From NCBI GenBank assembly GCA_900315095.1, contig OMXS01000001.1:207310-271309 (forward strand): a stretch of 64,000 nt of DNA, written 5' to 3'. The notes beneath the pieces were generated by a model. That model saw nothing but the letters and a program-made list of their open reading frames with translations, made no database searches and had not been told where the DNA came from. This DNA is from an uncultured Prevotellaceae bacterium (GTDB lineage: Bacteria; Bacteroidota; Bacteroidia; Bacteroidales; Bacteroidaceae). Made by a program: the position numbers and the translations under genes. This document shows, piece by piece, positions 34,133 to 43,104 of this stretch (the stretch's first letter is position 1; every line of letters begins with the position of its first letter).

Positions 34133-35311
34133 ATGAAAAAGATACTTTATGTAATGCCTTTGCTGGCTTTGGCCTTAACTGCTTGCGACCCATCTGAGAT
34201 AGAAGGTGGTAGCGAGTGGTCACAGTTTGACATCAACCAGTTGCAGGCTACAGCCACACCTCAAGAGGTGAATGGAATGAACGGTAACGTGATACATGTG
34301 GTTTCCAATTCTCCTGTGGTTACAGCATGGGATGCTGACCAGCTGATAGAGAACACTACGCACACGGTTACTACCGAAGGTAATATCTATGTTACCAAGT
34401 TGGGTGCTAACATAATTCGTGTATCGGCTACCAATAATGGTGGTTCTCCTGCTGTAAAGGAAATCACAGTGCAAATAGACACTATCTCTTACATCACCGA
34501 TGCTATAAAGAATCGTTTGTGCATTGGCCAGAGAGGTGCGCCTACTTATTTTGGCAAAGGATTTAATGTTGCGAACATCACGGTTTCTCAGACTATTGAT
34601 AACCTGACAGGTAAGCCAGGAAACAGCATCAATATAACCAAGAACACTAACCCTGCACTCTGTACATTCAGATGGGGTAGCAGCAGCATTGATACGAACA
34701 TTGGTAAGATTGTTACCTATGCGCTTGACGAGGAACAGGAACTCTTTGTTGATTTCCAGGACGCTCGCGGTGTAACTGCCACTTTCAGTCTTGGCAAGTT
34801 TAAAGCTGAGGCATATTCTGACCTGCCAGCGGGTATCAGACTGCTTACAGGTTATGATCCTGTGGAGGCTCCAACGGCTACTAAGACTTGGACTATGGCT
34901 CCTGAGAACAACTGGGGTAATGGTGGCAACAACGACAAGAAGCCTTCATGGTGGACCACAACCGTTTGGGATCAGGGAGGTACACAGGGTACGCTGACCT
35001 TCGACTTCGTTACTGGTACGTTGACTAAGCAACTGGAGAAAGAAGATGCTGCCGATGGTGACAAGTCCGGATCAGGTCCATTCTCACTCGACTTTGCTGC
35101 CGAGAACGCAGAGACTAATGTGCTCTTCGTTTTGAAGACAACAGAACCAGGTAACATTATTCACCCAATAATGATTAACCAAGGCGACTACCACCCAACG
35201 CGTTATGAAGTGACATTGCTCGACGAGGATAATCTCGTGCTCCGTGCACAGCACACCAATGACGCTACATGGGAAGGATGCTTCTGGGTAATGGTGAAAG
35301 TTAATGAATAG
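34133..35311 (+). CDS. Surface lipoprotein, third gene of SusCD operon; probable ligand-binding accessory protein
   Basis: A 392-residue protein with an SPII signal (lipobox LTAC, Cys19). The first half is Thr/Val/Asn-rich, with a beta-sandwich-like domain (VIHVVSNSPVVTAWDADQL to AVKEITVQI, about residues 45-120). The C-terminal half (from about 250) has Trp-rich beta strands, KTWTMAPENNWGNGGNNDKK and PSWWTTTVWDQGG, reminiscent of SusE/F-like or carbohydrate-binding folds. I do not recognise a named family. Position after SusD is typical of surface glycan-binding proteins. A clear terminator follows at 35332. Confidence 0.75.
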   Translation: MKKILYVMPLLALALTACDPSEIEGGSEWSQFDINQLQATATPQEVNGMNGNVIHVVSNSPVVTAWDADQLIENTTHTVTTEGNIYVTKLGANIIRVSATNNGGSPAVKEITVQIDTISYITDAIKNRLCIGQRGAPTYFGKGFNVANITVSQTIDNLTGKPGNSINITKNTNPALCTFRWGSSSIDTNIGKIVTYALDEEQELFVDFQDARGVTATFSLGKFKAEAYSDLPAGIRLLTGYDPVEAPTATKTWTMAPENNWGNGGNNDKKPSWWTTTVWDQGGTQGTLTFDFVTGTLTKQLEKEDAADGDKSGSGPFSLDFAAENAETNVLFVLKTTEPGNIIHPIMINQGDYHPTRYEVTLLDEDNLVLRAQHTNDATWEGCFWVMVKVNE

Positions 35312-35331
35312 GTTTATATATATCCATGGGG

Positions 35332-35367
35332 AAAACCGCTCCGCTTTCAGATGGGGCGGTTTTTCTT
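35332..35367 (+). terminator. Rho-independent terminator of the SusC/SusD/lipoprotein operon
   Basis: AAAACCGCTCC (35332-35342) pairs with GGGGCGGTTTT (35353-35363) with a single T-G wobble and a 10-base loop, followed by a T-rich tail. It lies 21 bases after the stop at 35311. Confidence 0.85.
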
Positions 35368-35375
35368 TCTTATTA

Positions 35376-35407
35376 TTTGTTCTTTTCATATAATTGTTTT
35401 AACTTTG
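35376..35407 (+). promoter_or_regulatory. Promoter of the DUF4369 lipoprotein operon, near-leaderless
   Basis: TTTG (35376-35379), a 20-base spacer and TAACTTTG (35400-35407) match the -33/-7 consensus. The ATG (35415) is only 7 bases after the -7 box, so the transcript would start at or a few bases before the start codon. Confidence 0.65.
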
Positions 35408-35414
35408 CAACTTA

Positions 35415-35963
35415 ATGAGAAAACTGTTTTTTTTGTGTTGTCTTGCCGCTATTGTCGCCTTGAGTGCGGCATGTGATAACTCCGAAGGTAAAACATGCCG
35501 TATAATAGGTGTGGCTCCCGACTCATTTATGGAAGGTCAGTGGGTGTTCCTTGTACCTTTCAGTAATGCCACACGTGCTAATGTCGATTCTACTGTTATT
35601 AAGGACGGGCGATTTGAGTTCCACAGCGATACCATGATGATGGCAAAGTTGCTCACGGCTTTCCGTCTTCAACTCGATGTGCAACCGCTGCTCGTTGTAG
35701 TTGAACCAGGAAATGTGGAGGTGACCATTGCTTCTATAAGCAGTGCGAAGGGAACTCCACAGAATGACTCTCTGCAACATTGGAAGGAGTTGACTGAGCG
35801 TCATAACAGCGAGATGTCTGCATTTAGAAAAGCGAATGATAGGGTTGCTGCAGACAGTGCACAGACGGTATATATAAAACGCACACGTCAGTTGGCAGAC
35901 AATTTAAAACAGGGCGTGCTGTATGGTTTCCTGAATCAAATCTTGCCTAAAGCGAAAGAATAA
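35415..35963 (+). CDS. DUF4369-type lipoprotein
   Basis: A 182-residue protein with an SPII signal (lipobox SAAC, Cys20). It consists of a beta-rich domain of the DUF4369 kind (CRIIGVAPDSFMEGQWVFLV, STVIKDGRFEFHSD, LLVVVEPGNVEV) and a C-terminal helical stretch. In Bacteroidetes this domain normally precedes a thioredoxin-like AhpC/TSA domain, but here the protein stops after the DUF4369 part. It is the first gene of the plus-strand mirrored module, 27 bases before the membrane-protein gene. Confidence 0.7.
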   Translation: MRKLFFLCCLAAIVALSAACDNSEGKTCRIIGVAPDSFMEGQWVFLVPFSNATRANVDSTVIKDGRFEFHSDTMMMAKLLTAFRLQLDVQPLLVVVEPGNVEVTIASISSAKGTPQNDSLQHWKELTERHNSEMSAFRKANDRVAADSAQTVYIKRTRQLADNLKQGVLYGFLNQILPKAKE

Positions 35964-35990
35964 TCAATTATACATTTACCTTACATTCCT

Positions 35991-37757
35991 ATGAAACGAT
36001 ATGGTCAGCAGTGTTTCCAATGGGGACTGACTCTTTTGTTCGGTCTTGCCGTCTTTCTTTTTTGGAGGCTGAGGTATCCATTTGTACTTTCCTATCAAGA
36101 GCAGTTTCAGTTGTTCCTTGACAGCAAAGCATATTTTTCTGAAGCGCTGGCAGTTCCTGGGGGATTGGCACGTTACATTGCTGAGTGGTTGGTGCAGTTA
36201 TATATTAGTTTCACTGCGGGTGCAATGGTACTTACTGTCGCTTTCATTTTGATACAACAGATTTCATGGAGACTCATCTGCAAGGTGTGTCGCTTTGTTG
36301 ACGGAGAATCTCAGCAAGTATACTATCCTTCGAGTTTTCTTCCTGCTGTATTATTATGGGTACTTATGGGTGACGAGAGTGTCCTGTTTGCCTATGTAGT
36401 GTCTTTGGTTTTATGTCTTCTTGCCATGTTAGCATGGCCCCGTAAGGCGGTGGCGCAGGCAGTCTTCTCAGTTGTCACTATTCCTTTGCTCTATTGGGTG
36501 GCTGGCTCGATGGTGCTTATGGTCGCTGTTTTTGTCGCTCTTGTCTTTATTTTCACTGCTAAAGGATTTAGGCGAGGTATTCTTGCTGTGCTGATACTTC
36601 TGTGGGCAGTAACATGCATATTGTTAAGTTCGCTTTTTGTTCACTATCCATTAGACCGTCTGTTTGCAGGCATCTGTTATTACAGGCTCCTTGCTGTGCA
36701 ACCATTTATGATGCTTTTTGTGCCGTTACTTTGTGCTGTTTTGCCTTTTATTGTATGTTTTTTGCCATCAGTTGCCAAAGGCAAATGGAATCTGGCTCTT
36801 GTAAGCCTACAAACAGTGGCGGTTGCATCGCTGGCTTTGCTAACAATACCCCATGCCTATGAACTGCGAAAGTACGAACTGATGGAATATGACCATCTGG
36901 TGAGAACAAAGCAGTGGGATGCTATACTGAAGAAAGCAGAGAACAAACATCCCGATTTGCCCATGAGCGTGTGCGCCACTAATCTGGCGTTGGCAATGAA
37001 AGGCCAGTTGGGCGACCGTGTTTTTGATTTCTATCAGCATGGAAGTGAGGGTCTGCTTCCAAATTTCCAGCGACATTTCACTGCCGATCAACTCGCAGGT
37101 GAGATAAATTTTTATCTTGGCCTAGTTAATACTTCTCAACGTCTTGCGATGGAGTCTATGGAGGCTTTGCCTGACCAAAGGAAGAGTGTGAGAGTGGTGA
37201 AACGACTCGCAGAGACAAATCTTATTAACGGACATTATGAAGTTGCTTGCAAATACCTCTTATTATTGAAACAAACACTTTTCTATAAACGCTGGGCTGA
37301 GCAGACTGAGTCATTGCTTGGAAACGAAGAGAAAATCAATGCCCACCCCGTCTATGGTTGGTTACGAAAGATAAGACTCGACGAAGACTTCCTTTACAGC
37401 GAGGAAGAAAAAGACAAGATATGTGGACAGTTGTTCTTGAAGAATAAAGACAACATGATGGCTGTTCAATACCTTCTCATGATACCATTACTCGATGGCG
37501 ATATTAATCGTTTTATGCAGTATGAACAAGTGGTAAGCGAAAAGATTAATTACCGTCCGCGTGCTGTGCAAGAAGCCATTGCTTTTGCGTATATGCAGAC
37601 AAACAGACCTGTACCGCAAGGCGTCGTCAGTCAGGCAGTACTCCAAAACTTGCAAGGTTTCGTCAGAGTCTATCAACAGGGACCTCAGTCGCCCGCACTA
37701 GAATCATATAAAAATTCGGTGTGGTACTATCTCACCTCTAATACTACGAAACAATGA
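35991..37757 (+). CDS. Polytopic membrane protein, DUF6057-like, paralogue 1
   Basis: A 588-residue protein. The N-terminal half holds about nine to ten TM segments (residues 10-300), and the soluble C-terminal half has repeated helices (MSVCATNLALAMKGQLG, VVKRLAETNLINGHYEVACKYLLLLK), TPR-like in character. The motif SYQEQFQLFLDSKAYF follows the first TM. It is homologous to the minus-strand gene at 40847-42448 along its whole length (YQEQ-Q-F; V-R-KRLAE-NL-KYL-LLK). The stop overlaps the next start by 4 bases (ATGA). The DUF6057 name is from memory; no function is established. Confidence 0.7.
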   Translation: MKRYGQQCFQWGLTLLFGLAVFLFWRLRYPFVLSYQEQFQLFLDSKAYFSEALAVPGGLARYIAEWLVQLYISFTAGAMVLTVAFILIQQISWRLICKVCRFVDGESQQVYYPSSFLPAVLLWVLMGDESVLFAYVVSLVLCLLAMLAWPRKAVAQAVFSVVTIPLLYWVAGSMVLMVAVFVALVFIFTAKGFRRGILAVLILLWAVTCILLSSLFVHYPLDRLFAGICYYRLLAVQPFMMLFVPLLCAVLPFIVCFLPSVAKGKWNLALVSLQTVAVASLALLTIPHAYELRKYELMEYDHLVRTKQWDAILKKAENKHPDLPMSVCATNLALAMKGQLGDRVFDFYQHGSEGLLPNFQRHFTADQLAGEINFYLGLVNTSQRLAMESMEALPDQRKSVRVVKRLAETNLINGHYEVACKYLLLLKQTLFYKRWAEQTESLLGNEEKINAHPVYGWLRKIRLDEDFLYSEEEKDKICGQLFLKNKDNMMAVQYLLMIPLLDGDINRFMQYEQVVSEKINYRPRAVQEAIAFAYMQTNRPVPQGVVSQAVLQNLQGFVRVYQQGPQSPALESYKNSVWYYLTSNTTKQ

Positions 37758-39214
37758 AAAAACAGTTCCTCATATTGTTCTCACTGCTGCTGTTTGTGGC
37801 ATGTGCTGACCATCCGTCAAATCCTAAGGTTGTGGCAGAGGCTCCAGTCATCTATCCCGACTATGTCGATGTTACTGTACCAGTAGGAATAGCACCGCTG
37901 AACTTTGGTGTTAAGGGTGATATCGAATGTATGTATGTTGTGGTGAAAGGGAAGAAGGGTGGTGAGATAACTTCCAACGGACAATATGCCGACTTCGACA
38001 TCGATGACTGGCATGCATTGCTTGAACTTAATAAGGGCGGCGACCTTATAGTCACGGTGTCAGTCAAGAAGGACGGAGTATGGATTCAATATCGCGATTT
38101 TGCTATACATGTGAGCCCTTACTCACTTGATGAGTGGGGGCTAACGTATCGCCGTATAGCACCAGGCTATGAGATGTACAGCAGTATGGGGTTATATCAA
38201 CGAAACCTTAGCAATTTCGATGAGTTTGAGATTATAGAGAACACCCGCGTGCCTGGCATGTGTATCAACTGCCATACGGCAAATAAGACCAATCCAGACC
38301 AGTTTGTGTTCCATGTGCGTGGACAGCATGGTGCAACAATGTTCCAACGAGGAGACAAACGCGAGTGGTTGCAAGCGAAGAACGAACTGCTTGGCGGCTC
38401 AATGGTATATCCTTATTGGCATCCTTCTGGCAAGTATTGCGCCTTCTCTACCAACCAGACAAGGCAGGGATTCCACGTCGTAGCAAAAGAACGTATAGAG
38501 GTGTTCGACCTTTCGTCTGACATTTTCGTCTATGACCTAGAGAAACATGATGTGCTCACCGACTCGCTCATCTCGACACCCGACTGGTCGGAGAACACAC
38601 CGGTGTTTTCTCCTGATGGCAAGACACTCTACTTCATGACATGCCTACAGCAGGAATATCCCATTAACTTCAAGGAAGAGAAATATAATCTCTGCAAGAT
38701 TAGTTTCGACCCGGAGACTGGTCGCTATGGTGATCATGTGGACACTGTATTCAATGCTGTTAAAATGGGCAAGAGTCTCACTTGGCCACGCCCGTCATAC
38801 GATGGCAAGTATCTTCTCTTCACACTCATCGACTATGGTTATTTCTCTATGTGGCATAAAGAGTCAGACCAGTGGCTGCTCAACCTCAGCACTGGCGAGG
38901 CACGGCCACTTGACGAGATTAACAGTCCCGATGCCGACAGTTACCATAACTGGAACATTAACAGCCACTGGATAGTGTTTACATCGCGAAGAGAGAATGG
39001 GCTTTACACGCAACTCTTCCTTGCTGCTATTGATGACAATGGACGGTTCTCAAAGCCCTTCTTGCTGCCGCAGCAAAATCCGCAAGAGTATTACAGCGAA
39101 ACGCTCTATTCGTTCAACACTCCCGACTTTACCAAGACTCGTGTCGATTTTGATGCCCGTGCCGCTGCCCGTGAGATTCTTAGCGACGAGCGAGTGCAGA
39201 CGAAGGTAAGGTAA
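37754..39214 (+). CDS. Beta-propeller (PD40/TolB-like) lipoprotein with a CxxCH heme motif, paralogue 1
   Basis: A 486-residue lipoprotein (lipobox FVAC, Cys17). An N-terminal beta domain (about 30-125) precedes a c-type heme-binding motif C170-INC-H174 (GMCINCHTANKTNPD). A TolB/PD40-type beta-propeller follows, with blade signatures YPYWHPSGKYCAFSTNQT, FSPDGKTLYFMTC and WPRPSYDGKYLLFT. If heme is attached this would be a periplasmic or surface cytochrome-like protein. The CxxCH could instead bind metal. It is coupled by a 4-base overlap to the membrane protein upstream, and its closest relative is the convergent gene 74 bases away. Confidence 0.75.
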   Translation: MKKQFLILFSLLLFVACADHPSNPKVVAEAPVIYPDYVDVTVPVGIAPLNFGVKGDIECMYVVVKGKKGGEITSNGQYADFDIDDWHALLELNKGGDLIVTVSVKKDGVWIQYRDFAIHVSPYSLDEWGLTYRRIAPGYEMYSSMGLYQRNLSNFDEFEIIENTRVPGMCINCHTANKTNPDQFVFHVRGQHGATMFQRGDKREWLQAKNELLGGSMVYPYWHPSGKYCAFSTNQTRQGFHVVAKERIEVFDLSSDIFVYDLEKHDVLTDSLISTPDWSENTPVFSPDGKTLYFMTCLQQEYPINFKEEKYNLCKISFDPETGRYGDHVDTVFNAVKMGKSLTWPRPSYDGKYLLFTLIDYGYFSMWHKESDQWLLNLSTGEARPLDEINSPDADSYHNWNINSHWIVFTSRRENGLYTQLFLAAIDDNGRFSKPFLLPQQNPQEYYSETLYSFNTPDFTKTRVDFDARAAAREILSDERVQTKVR

Positions 39215-39287
39215 ATATAATAATGTTATATTTTGACTTACTCCCTATTAACTTTCTAAAACGTTTGTCTTGCTAAATGTATAGTTT

Positions 39288-40820
39288 TTATTTCTTCTTG
39301 AATGGAATGATGTCTTGTTTCATTGCGCGACTGATGTCCATCGCATCGAAGGGGAGAGTGCCGCGACCTAGTTCCGGGGCATTGAAAGACTTCAGGCAGT
39401 TGTCATAGAAGTCGGGATTCTCTTGCGGCAGCACAAAGGGCTTGTGCGCCTTGCCATTGCTGTCGATGTAGCAGAAGTAAGGTTTTCCATAGAGTCCGTC
39501 ATCGCGTTTTGATGCGAAGACAAACCATCGGCTATTCGACGACCAACAGTGATATGTGTCGCTCTTCTTGCTGTTTACAATGGCAAGTGTGTCTATAGTA
39601 CCTGTCTTTAGGTTAATCATCTGCAAGTCTGTCTCTGGATGCCAGATGGGGAATGTGCCATAATGTGCCACGGTATAGAGCAGATATCGGCCGTCAGGAC
39701 TGATCTTAGGATGGCAGACTGATGACGGATGCTCTTTATCCGTTTCACTTAGATAGCGCTCATTTGTGTCGCGCATGTTCTTTGCACGCAAAGCGCCCCT
39801 TTGAGTCGAGCGAGGCAATGGGAAAATTGTATCTACTCTTTCTCCAAAAGAGGCTGTTATGGGATCAAAAGGTATGCGCACTAGTACATATTGCAGTCCC
39901 TTTATGTTGTTTGTCTTCAGCGGTGTTGCATCGGCTGCGCAGTAGTAGATGCTCTTCCCGTCTGGTGAGAATGTGGGGAATGTCTCCAGTATGGTGCTGT
40001 CAGCGAGTAGCGGAGATTCTATTATCACATTGTTTTCAAGGTCTGCAACATAAACATCCGATTTTGTATCGAACACTTCGAGTCGCTTTTTGGGCATAGA
40101 GTGGAAGGCAGGAATAATTATGTTGGTTGAGAAGGTGATGTAACGTCCGTCAGGACTGAAACAGTAGTACACGCTTCCCGACACCATGTCGTCGGTCTTA
40201 ATTCCAAGTTTCGACAGTTTGCCGTTGCGGTTGAGAATGGCGCCGCCGCCCTCGCCTCGTATATACATCATGGATAGGGACGGGTCTTGGTTACCGTAGA
40301 TGTGGCAGTTCATACATCGGTTCTCCACAAGATTGTAGTCGCTTATCACACGTTCATCGAATGTTTCCAAGCATCGCTCGCGCAAAGTAAGGTTTTGCCA
40401 TATCTCGTAGTCGGGCTCGATGAGGCGGTAGGTGAGGTAAGGGTCAATGGTGTCGGCGGTTACCTGCCATGTAAACTGCTTATAGGCATACCATTTACCT
40501 CCCGTTTTTGCTGTCACAGTGACGTTGACACTCTTGCCTGCAGTATGTTGCAATAGGTCTTTCCAGTCGTCTAAGTCAAACCTTACACTGTTCCCCCGTT
40601 CTGTTACCTGCATCTGCTTGCCGTTGCATGTGGCAGTTACCTGAACGCCCTCGAAGTCGCCTCGTAACAGGAAGTTCAGCGGTGCAATGTTTTTCGGGAT
40701 GGTAACATTAGCATAGTCGGGATACATCGGCGGCAGTTCGTCTTTGTATGTCACGTCTTTTGGTTGCTCAGCACATGCGAACAAGCAACATATTATGATG
40801 ATGTATAGTAGATGTTTCAA
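39288..40820 (-). CDS. Beta-propeller (PD40/TolB-like) lipoprotein with a CxxCH heme motif, paralogue 2
   Basis: A 510-residue lipoprotein (lipobox LFAC, Cys16) collinear with the plus-strand gene it faces. Shared blocks: MYPDYANVTIPKNIAPLNF / IYPDYVDVTVPVGIAPLNF, FDLDDWKDLL / FDIDDWHALL, then C169-MNC-H173 in NRCMNCHIYGNQDP. Propeller repeats follow: YCFSPDGRYITFSTN, FPTFSPDGKSIYYC and HPKISPDGRYLLYT. Both CxxCH motifs are retained at the same place, arguing for function. It is the last gene of the minus-strand module, 26 bases after the membrane-protein gene. Confidence 0.75.
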   Translation of the reverse strand: MKHLLYIIIICCLFACAEQPKDVTYKDELPPMYPDYANVTIPKNIAPLNFLLRGDFEGVQVTATCNGKQMQVTERGNSVRFDLDDWKDLLQHTAGKSVNVTVTAKTGGKWYAYKQFTWQVTADTIDPYLTYRLIEPDYEIWQNLTLRERCLETFDERVISDYNLVENRCMNCHIYGNQDPSLSMMYIRGEGGGAILNRNGKLSKLGIKTDDMVSGSVYYCFSPDGRYITFSTNIIIPAFHSMPKKRLEVFDTKSDVYVADLENNVIIESPLLADSTILETFPTFSPDGKSIYYCAADATPLKTNNIKGLQYVLVRIPFDPITASFGERVDTIFPLPRSTQRGALRAKNMRDTNERYLSETDKEHPSSVCHPKISPDGRYLLYTVAHYGTFPIWHPETDLQMINLKTGTIDTLAIVNSKKSDTYHCWSSNSRWFVFASKRDDGLYGKPYFCYIDSNGKAHKPFVLPQENPDFYDNCLKSFNAPELGRGTLPFDAMDISRAMKQDIIPFKKK

Positions 40821-40846
40821 TGTTTAATGCTTTTAGAGTTTAGTGT

Positions 40847-42448
40847 TTAATACTCCGCTGCTTTTCCCTTGTCAAAGAAGTACCAGTAGCTGTCGCTGAA
40901 TGACGGGTCGCCCCGATGTTGGTTATATAGACGGAATCGTTGTATCAGCGCTTGGTTGCTGATGTACTTATCCCACTCTTCTTGTGGTGCGTTGGTGCCT
41001 GCGAGATAAATCATCAATGCTTGTTGGTAGAGCGATTTAGTGCGTGGGTGTCCTGTGTTCATGCAGTATAGGTCATAGTCGCGCTTGAAACTCTTGATGT
41101 CTTTCAAAAGAAGCAGAGTGCATAGAGTATAGTCGAGTGCTGCTATGTTATCGGGGTTAGACTTTATCAGTTCGGTCATCATCATGTGCATGTTGTCGCC
41201 TACCTGTAGGGTGTCTGTCTTGTTGAGAAACTTCTGCTTGTTGGCTATCTCTGATTTTACTTCGGGTGTCATTGATCCTGGCGTGTGTCGCTCAGCCCAT
41301 TTCTTGTGCACAATAGTCTTTTTCAGAAGTCTTAGATACTTGTTTGCCGCAACCGTGTCACCGCTCACCAGATTTGCTTCTGCGAGTCTTTTAATCATTC
41401 TCACGTTGCGGTTGTCTCTTGAGAAGACGTTGCCCATCATGGCGGCGCGTTCGGTGAATGTCATGTCACCCAGCAGATAATAGAGTTCGTTCATCCGCTT
41501 GATTACGAGTATTGGCGTCTTAGGACCAATCGTGTATAGTGTGCCCAGTTCGGTTGTGTTGAGGTCGAAGATATGGTCGGGCAGCTCCCCTATGCGTGCC
41601 ATGCACAGGTTATAGAAGAACGACATGCTCGGGGTGGGTTGCTTCTGACTTCTCACAAAGTTCACAACGCGGTTGTAATTACCGAAATAATACTCGTTGT
41701 CAACGTGCAGTTCACGCTCCAGTATGAAGTCAGGTGCAGAGAGTTTTCCTAGGCCAGGATATGTAAGGTTGTCAGCAGTATGCAGTCGATAGTGGCGGTT
41801 GCTGACAGTTATAGCGCTAATAATGATTATCGGTAAAGAGAGCACAGAAACCCAGCGATAAGTTGTTTTCTGCATGAATGCACAAATTATGAATAGCAAC
41901 GCCGTCATCCAGCAGCCAATACCGAACATCCAGTATGAAAGAAATAGACTAGTGACGAGCAGGAGAAGGTATAGTCCATTGCGCCAATAGGTGATACGCC
42001 GCCTAAAAGTGTCGAAGATGATAAAAACAATGATTCCTCCAGCAACGGCAATGTCTGAAGACAACCTGTAGAATATGTCGAAATGAAAAACTATGAGCAC
42101 CGCCATCAGCACCATTGCTGTTAAGAAAGCAAGGCGTTTGATGCCGCACCGCCTTAAAGCGTGCCACATCAGCAAACCTGTGGCAAGTATTACCATCGAG
42201 ACAATGGCAGCTCCTGCATACACATAATAGAAGAACTGAGTTAGGAAATCGCCCGTTAGGCATGCCAACCATGCGGGTTTCTCGAAATAAGTGCTTATGT
42301 ACTCTCCCGACATCAGGAATATCTGGTTCTGCTCTTGATAGAAGAGATGGTCGGGATAAAAGAACTGGAAGAATACAAAACATGCAACAGCCCATATGCA
42401 TAAGCCCATGCCTGCATAAATACATTGCTTCTTCTGCAATCCTCTCAT
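40847..42448 (-). CDS. Polytopic membrane protein, DUF6057-like, paralogue 2
   Basis: A 533-residue protein with about nine TM segments in residues 10-215, and a soluble helical C-terminal region (VRMIKRLAEANLVSGDTVAANKYLRLLKKT). It parallels the plus-strand paralogue: FYPDHLFYQEQNQIFLMSGEYIS after TM1, and the same order of conserved blocks. It is about 55 residues shorter, mainly in the membrane half. It lies between the FMN-binding protein gene (72-base gap) and the propeller lipoprotein gene (26-base gap). Confidence 0.7.
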   Translation of the reverse strand: MRGLQKKQCIYAGMGLCIWAVACFVFFQFFYPDHLFYQEQNQIFLMSGEYISTYFEKPAWLACLTGDFLTQFFYYVYAGAAIVSMVILATGLLMWHALRRCGIKRLAFLTAMVLMAVLIVFHFDIFYRLSSDIAVAGGIIVFIIFDTFRRRITYWRNGLYLLLLVTSLFLSYWMFGIGCWMTALLFIICAFMQKTTYRWVSVLSLPIIIISAITVSNRHYRLHTADNLTYPGLGKLSAPDFILERELHVDNEYYFGNYNRVVNFVRSQKQPTPSMSFFYNLCMARIGELPDHIFDLNTTELGTLYTIGPKTPILVIKRMNELYYLLGDMTFTERAAMMGNVFSRDNRNVRMIKRLAEANLVSGDTVAANKYLRLLKKTIVHKKWAERHTPGSMTPEVKSEIANKQKFLNKTDTLQVGDNMHMMMTELIKSNPDNIAALDYTLCTLLLLKDIKSFKRDYDLYCMNTGHPRTKSLYQQALMIYLAGTNAPQEEWDKYISNQALIQRFRLYNQHRGDPSFSDSYWYFFDKGKAAEY

Positions 42449-42520
42449 AGATTAGTTATTAGTATATAAATCACAGTTCTTCAGCATGACTGTGCTCCAT
42501 AGTTCCTGCAATAATAAGTA

Positions 42521-42940
42521 TTACTTATGAGCATTGTAGTAGTCGAGTCCGCGATGCACGTTCTCTACCACGGCATTGCCAGAGAGTGTGGCGCCAGTAG
42601 TGGTGTCAACCTTCATCTTGCGTGCTTTTGAGACGGTCTTGCCTTCCCATTTCACCAGTACTTGGCGCTTCACCACGGCAAAGTATTTAGGTGTCTCGCG
42701 GTTGCGAAGCGCTTCCACCTTCACCACCTTGTTGTTCTTGATATGTATATTAAGTGGAGTGGCAGAGCTATATCCTTTTACGTCCTTTGCAAGTGTTGTG
42801 GTGTTAACAATCACCGTGCCGTCGGCCATCTTTGTCATCACGTTATCCTGGTTCACAGCAGCACGCGCTTGCTGTAGCAAAACCGCCGATGACAGCAACA
42901 TAACTGCTGCCATTGCGATGTTCATGTATTTCCTTTTCAT
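42521..42940 (-). CDS. FMN-binding domain protein (RnfG/NqrC-like, predicted covalent FMN)
   Basis: A 139-residue exported protein. A signal peptide or anchor (residues 5-27) precedes a single FMN-binding domain. The C-terminal VDTTTGATLSGNAVVENV contains the flavinylation sequence [ST]GAT (residues 115-118), where ApbE-type transferases attach FMN phosphoester-linked to the last Thr (Thr118). Stand-alone FMN-binding domains of this size carry electrons across the periplasm in several systems. It leads the minus-strand mirrored module and has a promoter box at 42987-42994. Confidence 0.82.
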   Translation of the reverse strand: MKRKYMNIAMAAVMLLSSAVLLQQARAAVNQDNVMTKMADGTVIVNTTTLAKDVKGYSSATPLNIHIKNNKVVKVEALRNRETPKYFAVVKRQVLVKWEGKTVSKARKMKVDTTTGATLSGNAVVENVHRGLDYYNAHK

Positions 42941-42986
42941 TTCTGTTTGTTTAATTGTCAGACAATATTCTATATTGTTCGGGTTG

Positions 42987-42994
42987 CAAAATTA
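42987..42994 (-). promoter_or_regulatory. Predicted -7 box of the FMN-protein module
   Basis: CAAAATTA (minus strand TAATTTTG) fits TAnnTTTG, 46 bases upstream of the ATG. Confidence 0.45.
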
Positions 42995-43104
42995 ATAAAT
43001 ATGGTTGATGTGGCAAAGTGATTTTGAAATATTAACGCAGTTCTTTTAACCTCTAAAGCGTAGCATGTCTCATCATGCAATCATAGTTCCACACTCTCCA
43101 CTCA

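Noticed and set aside
42521-42940. Part of an RNF or NQR complex
   Set aside because: No other rnf/nqr subunits are adjacent; only the FMN-binding domain is shared.
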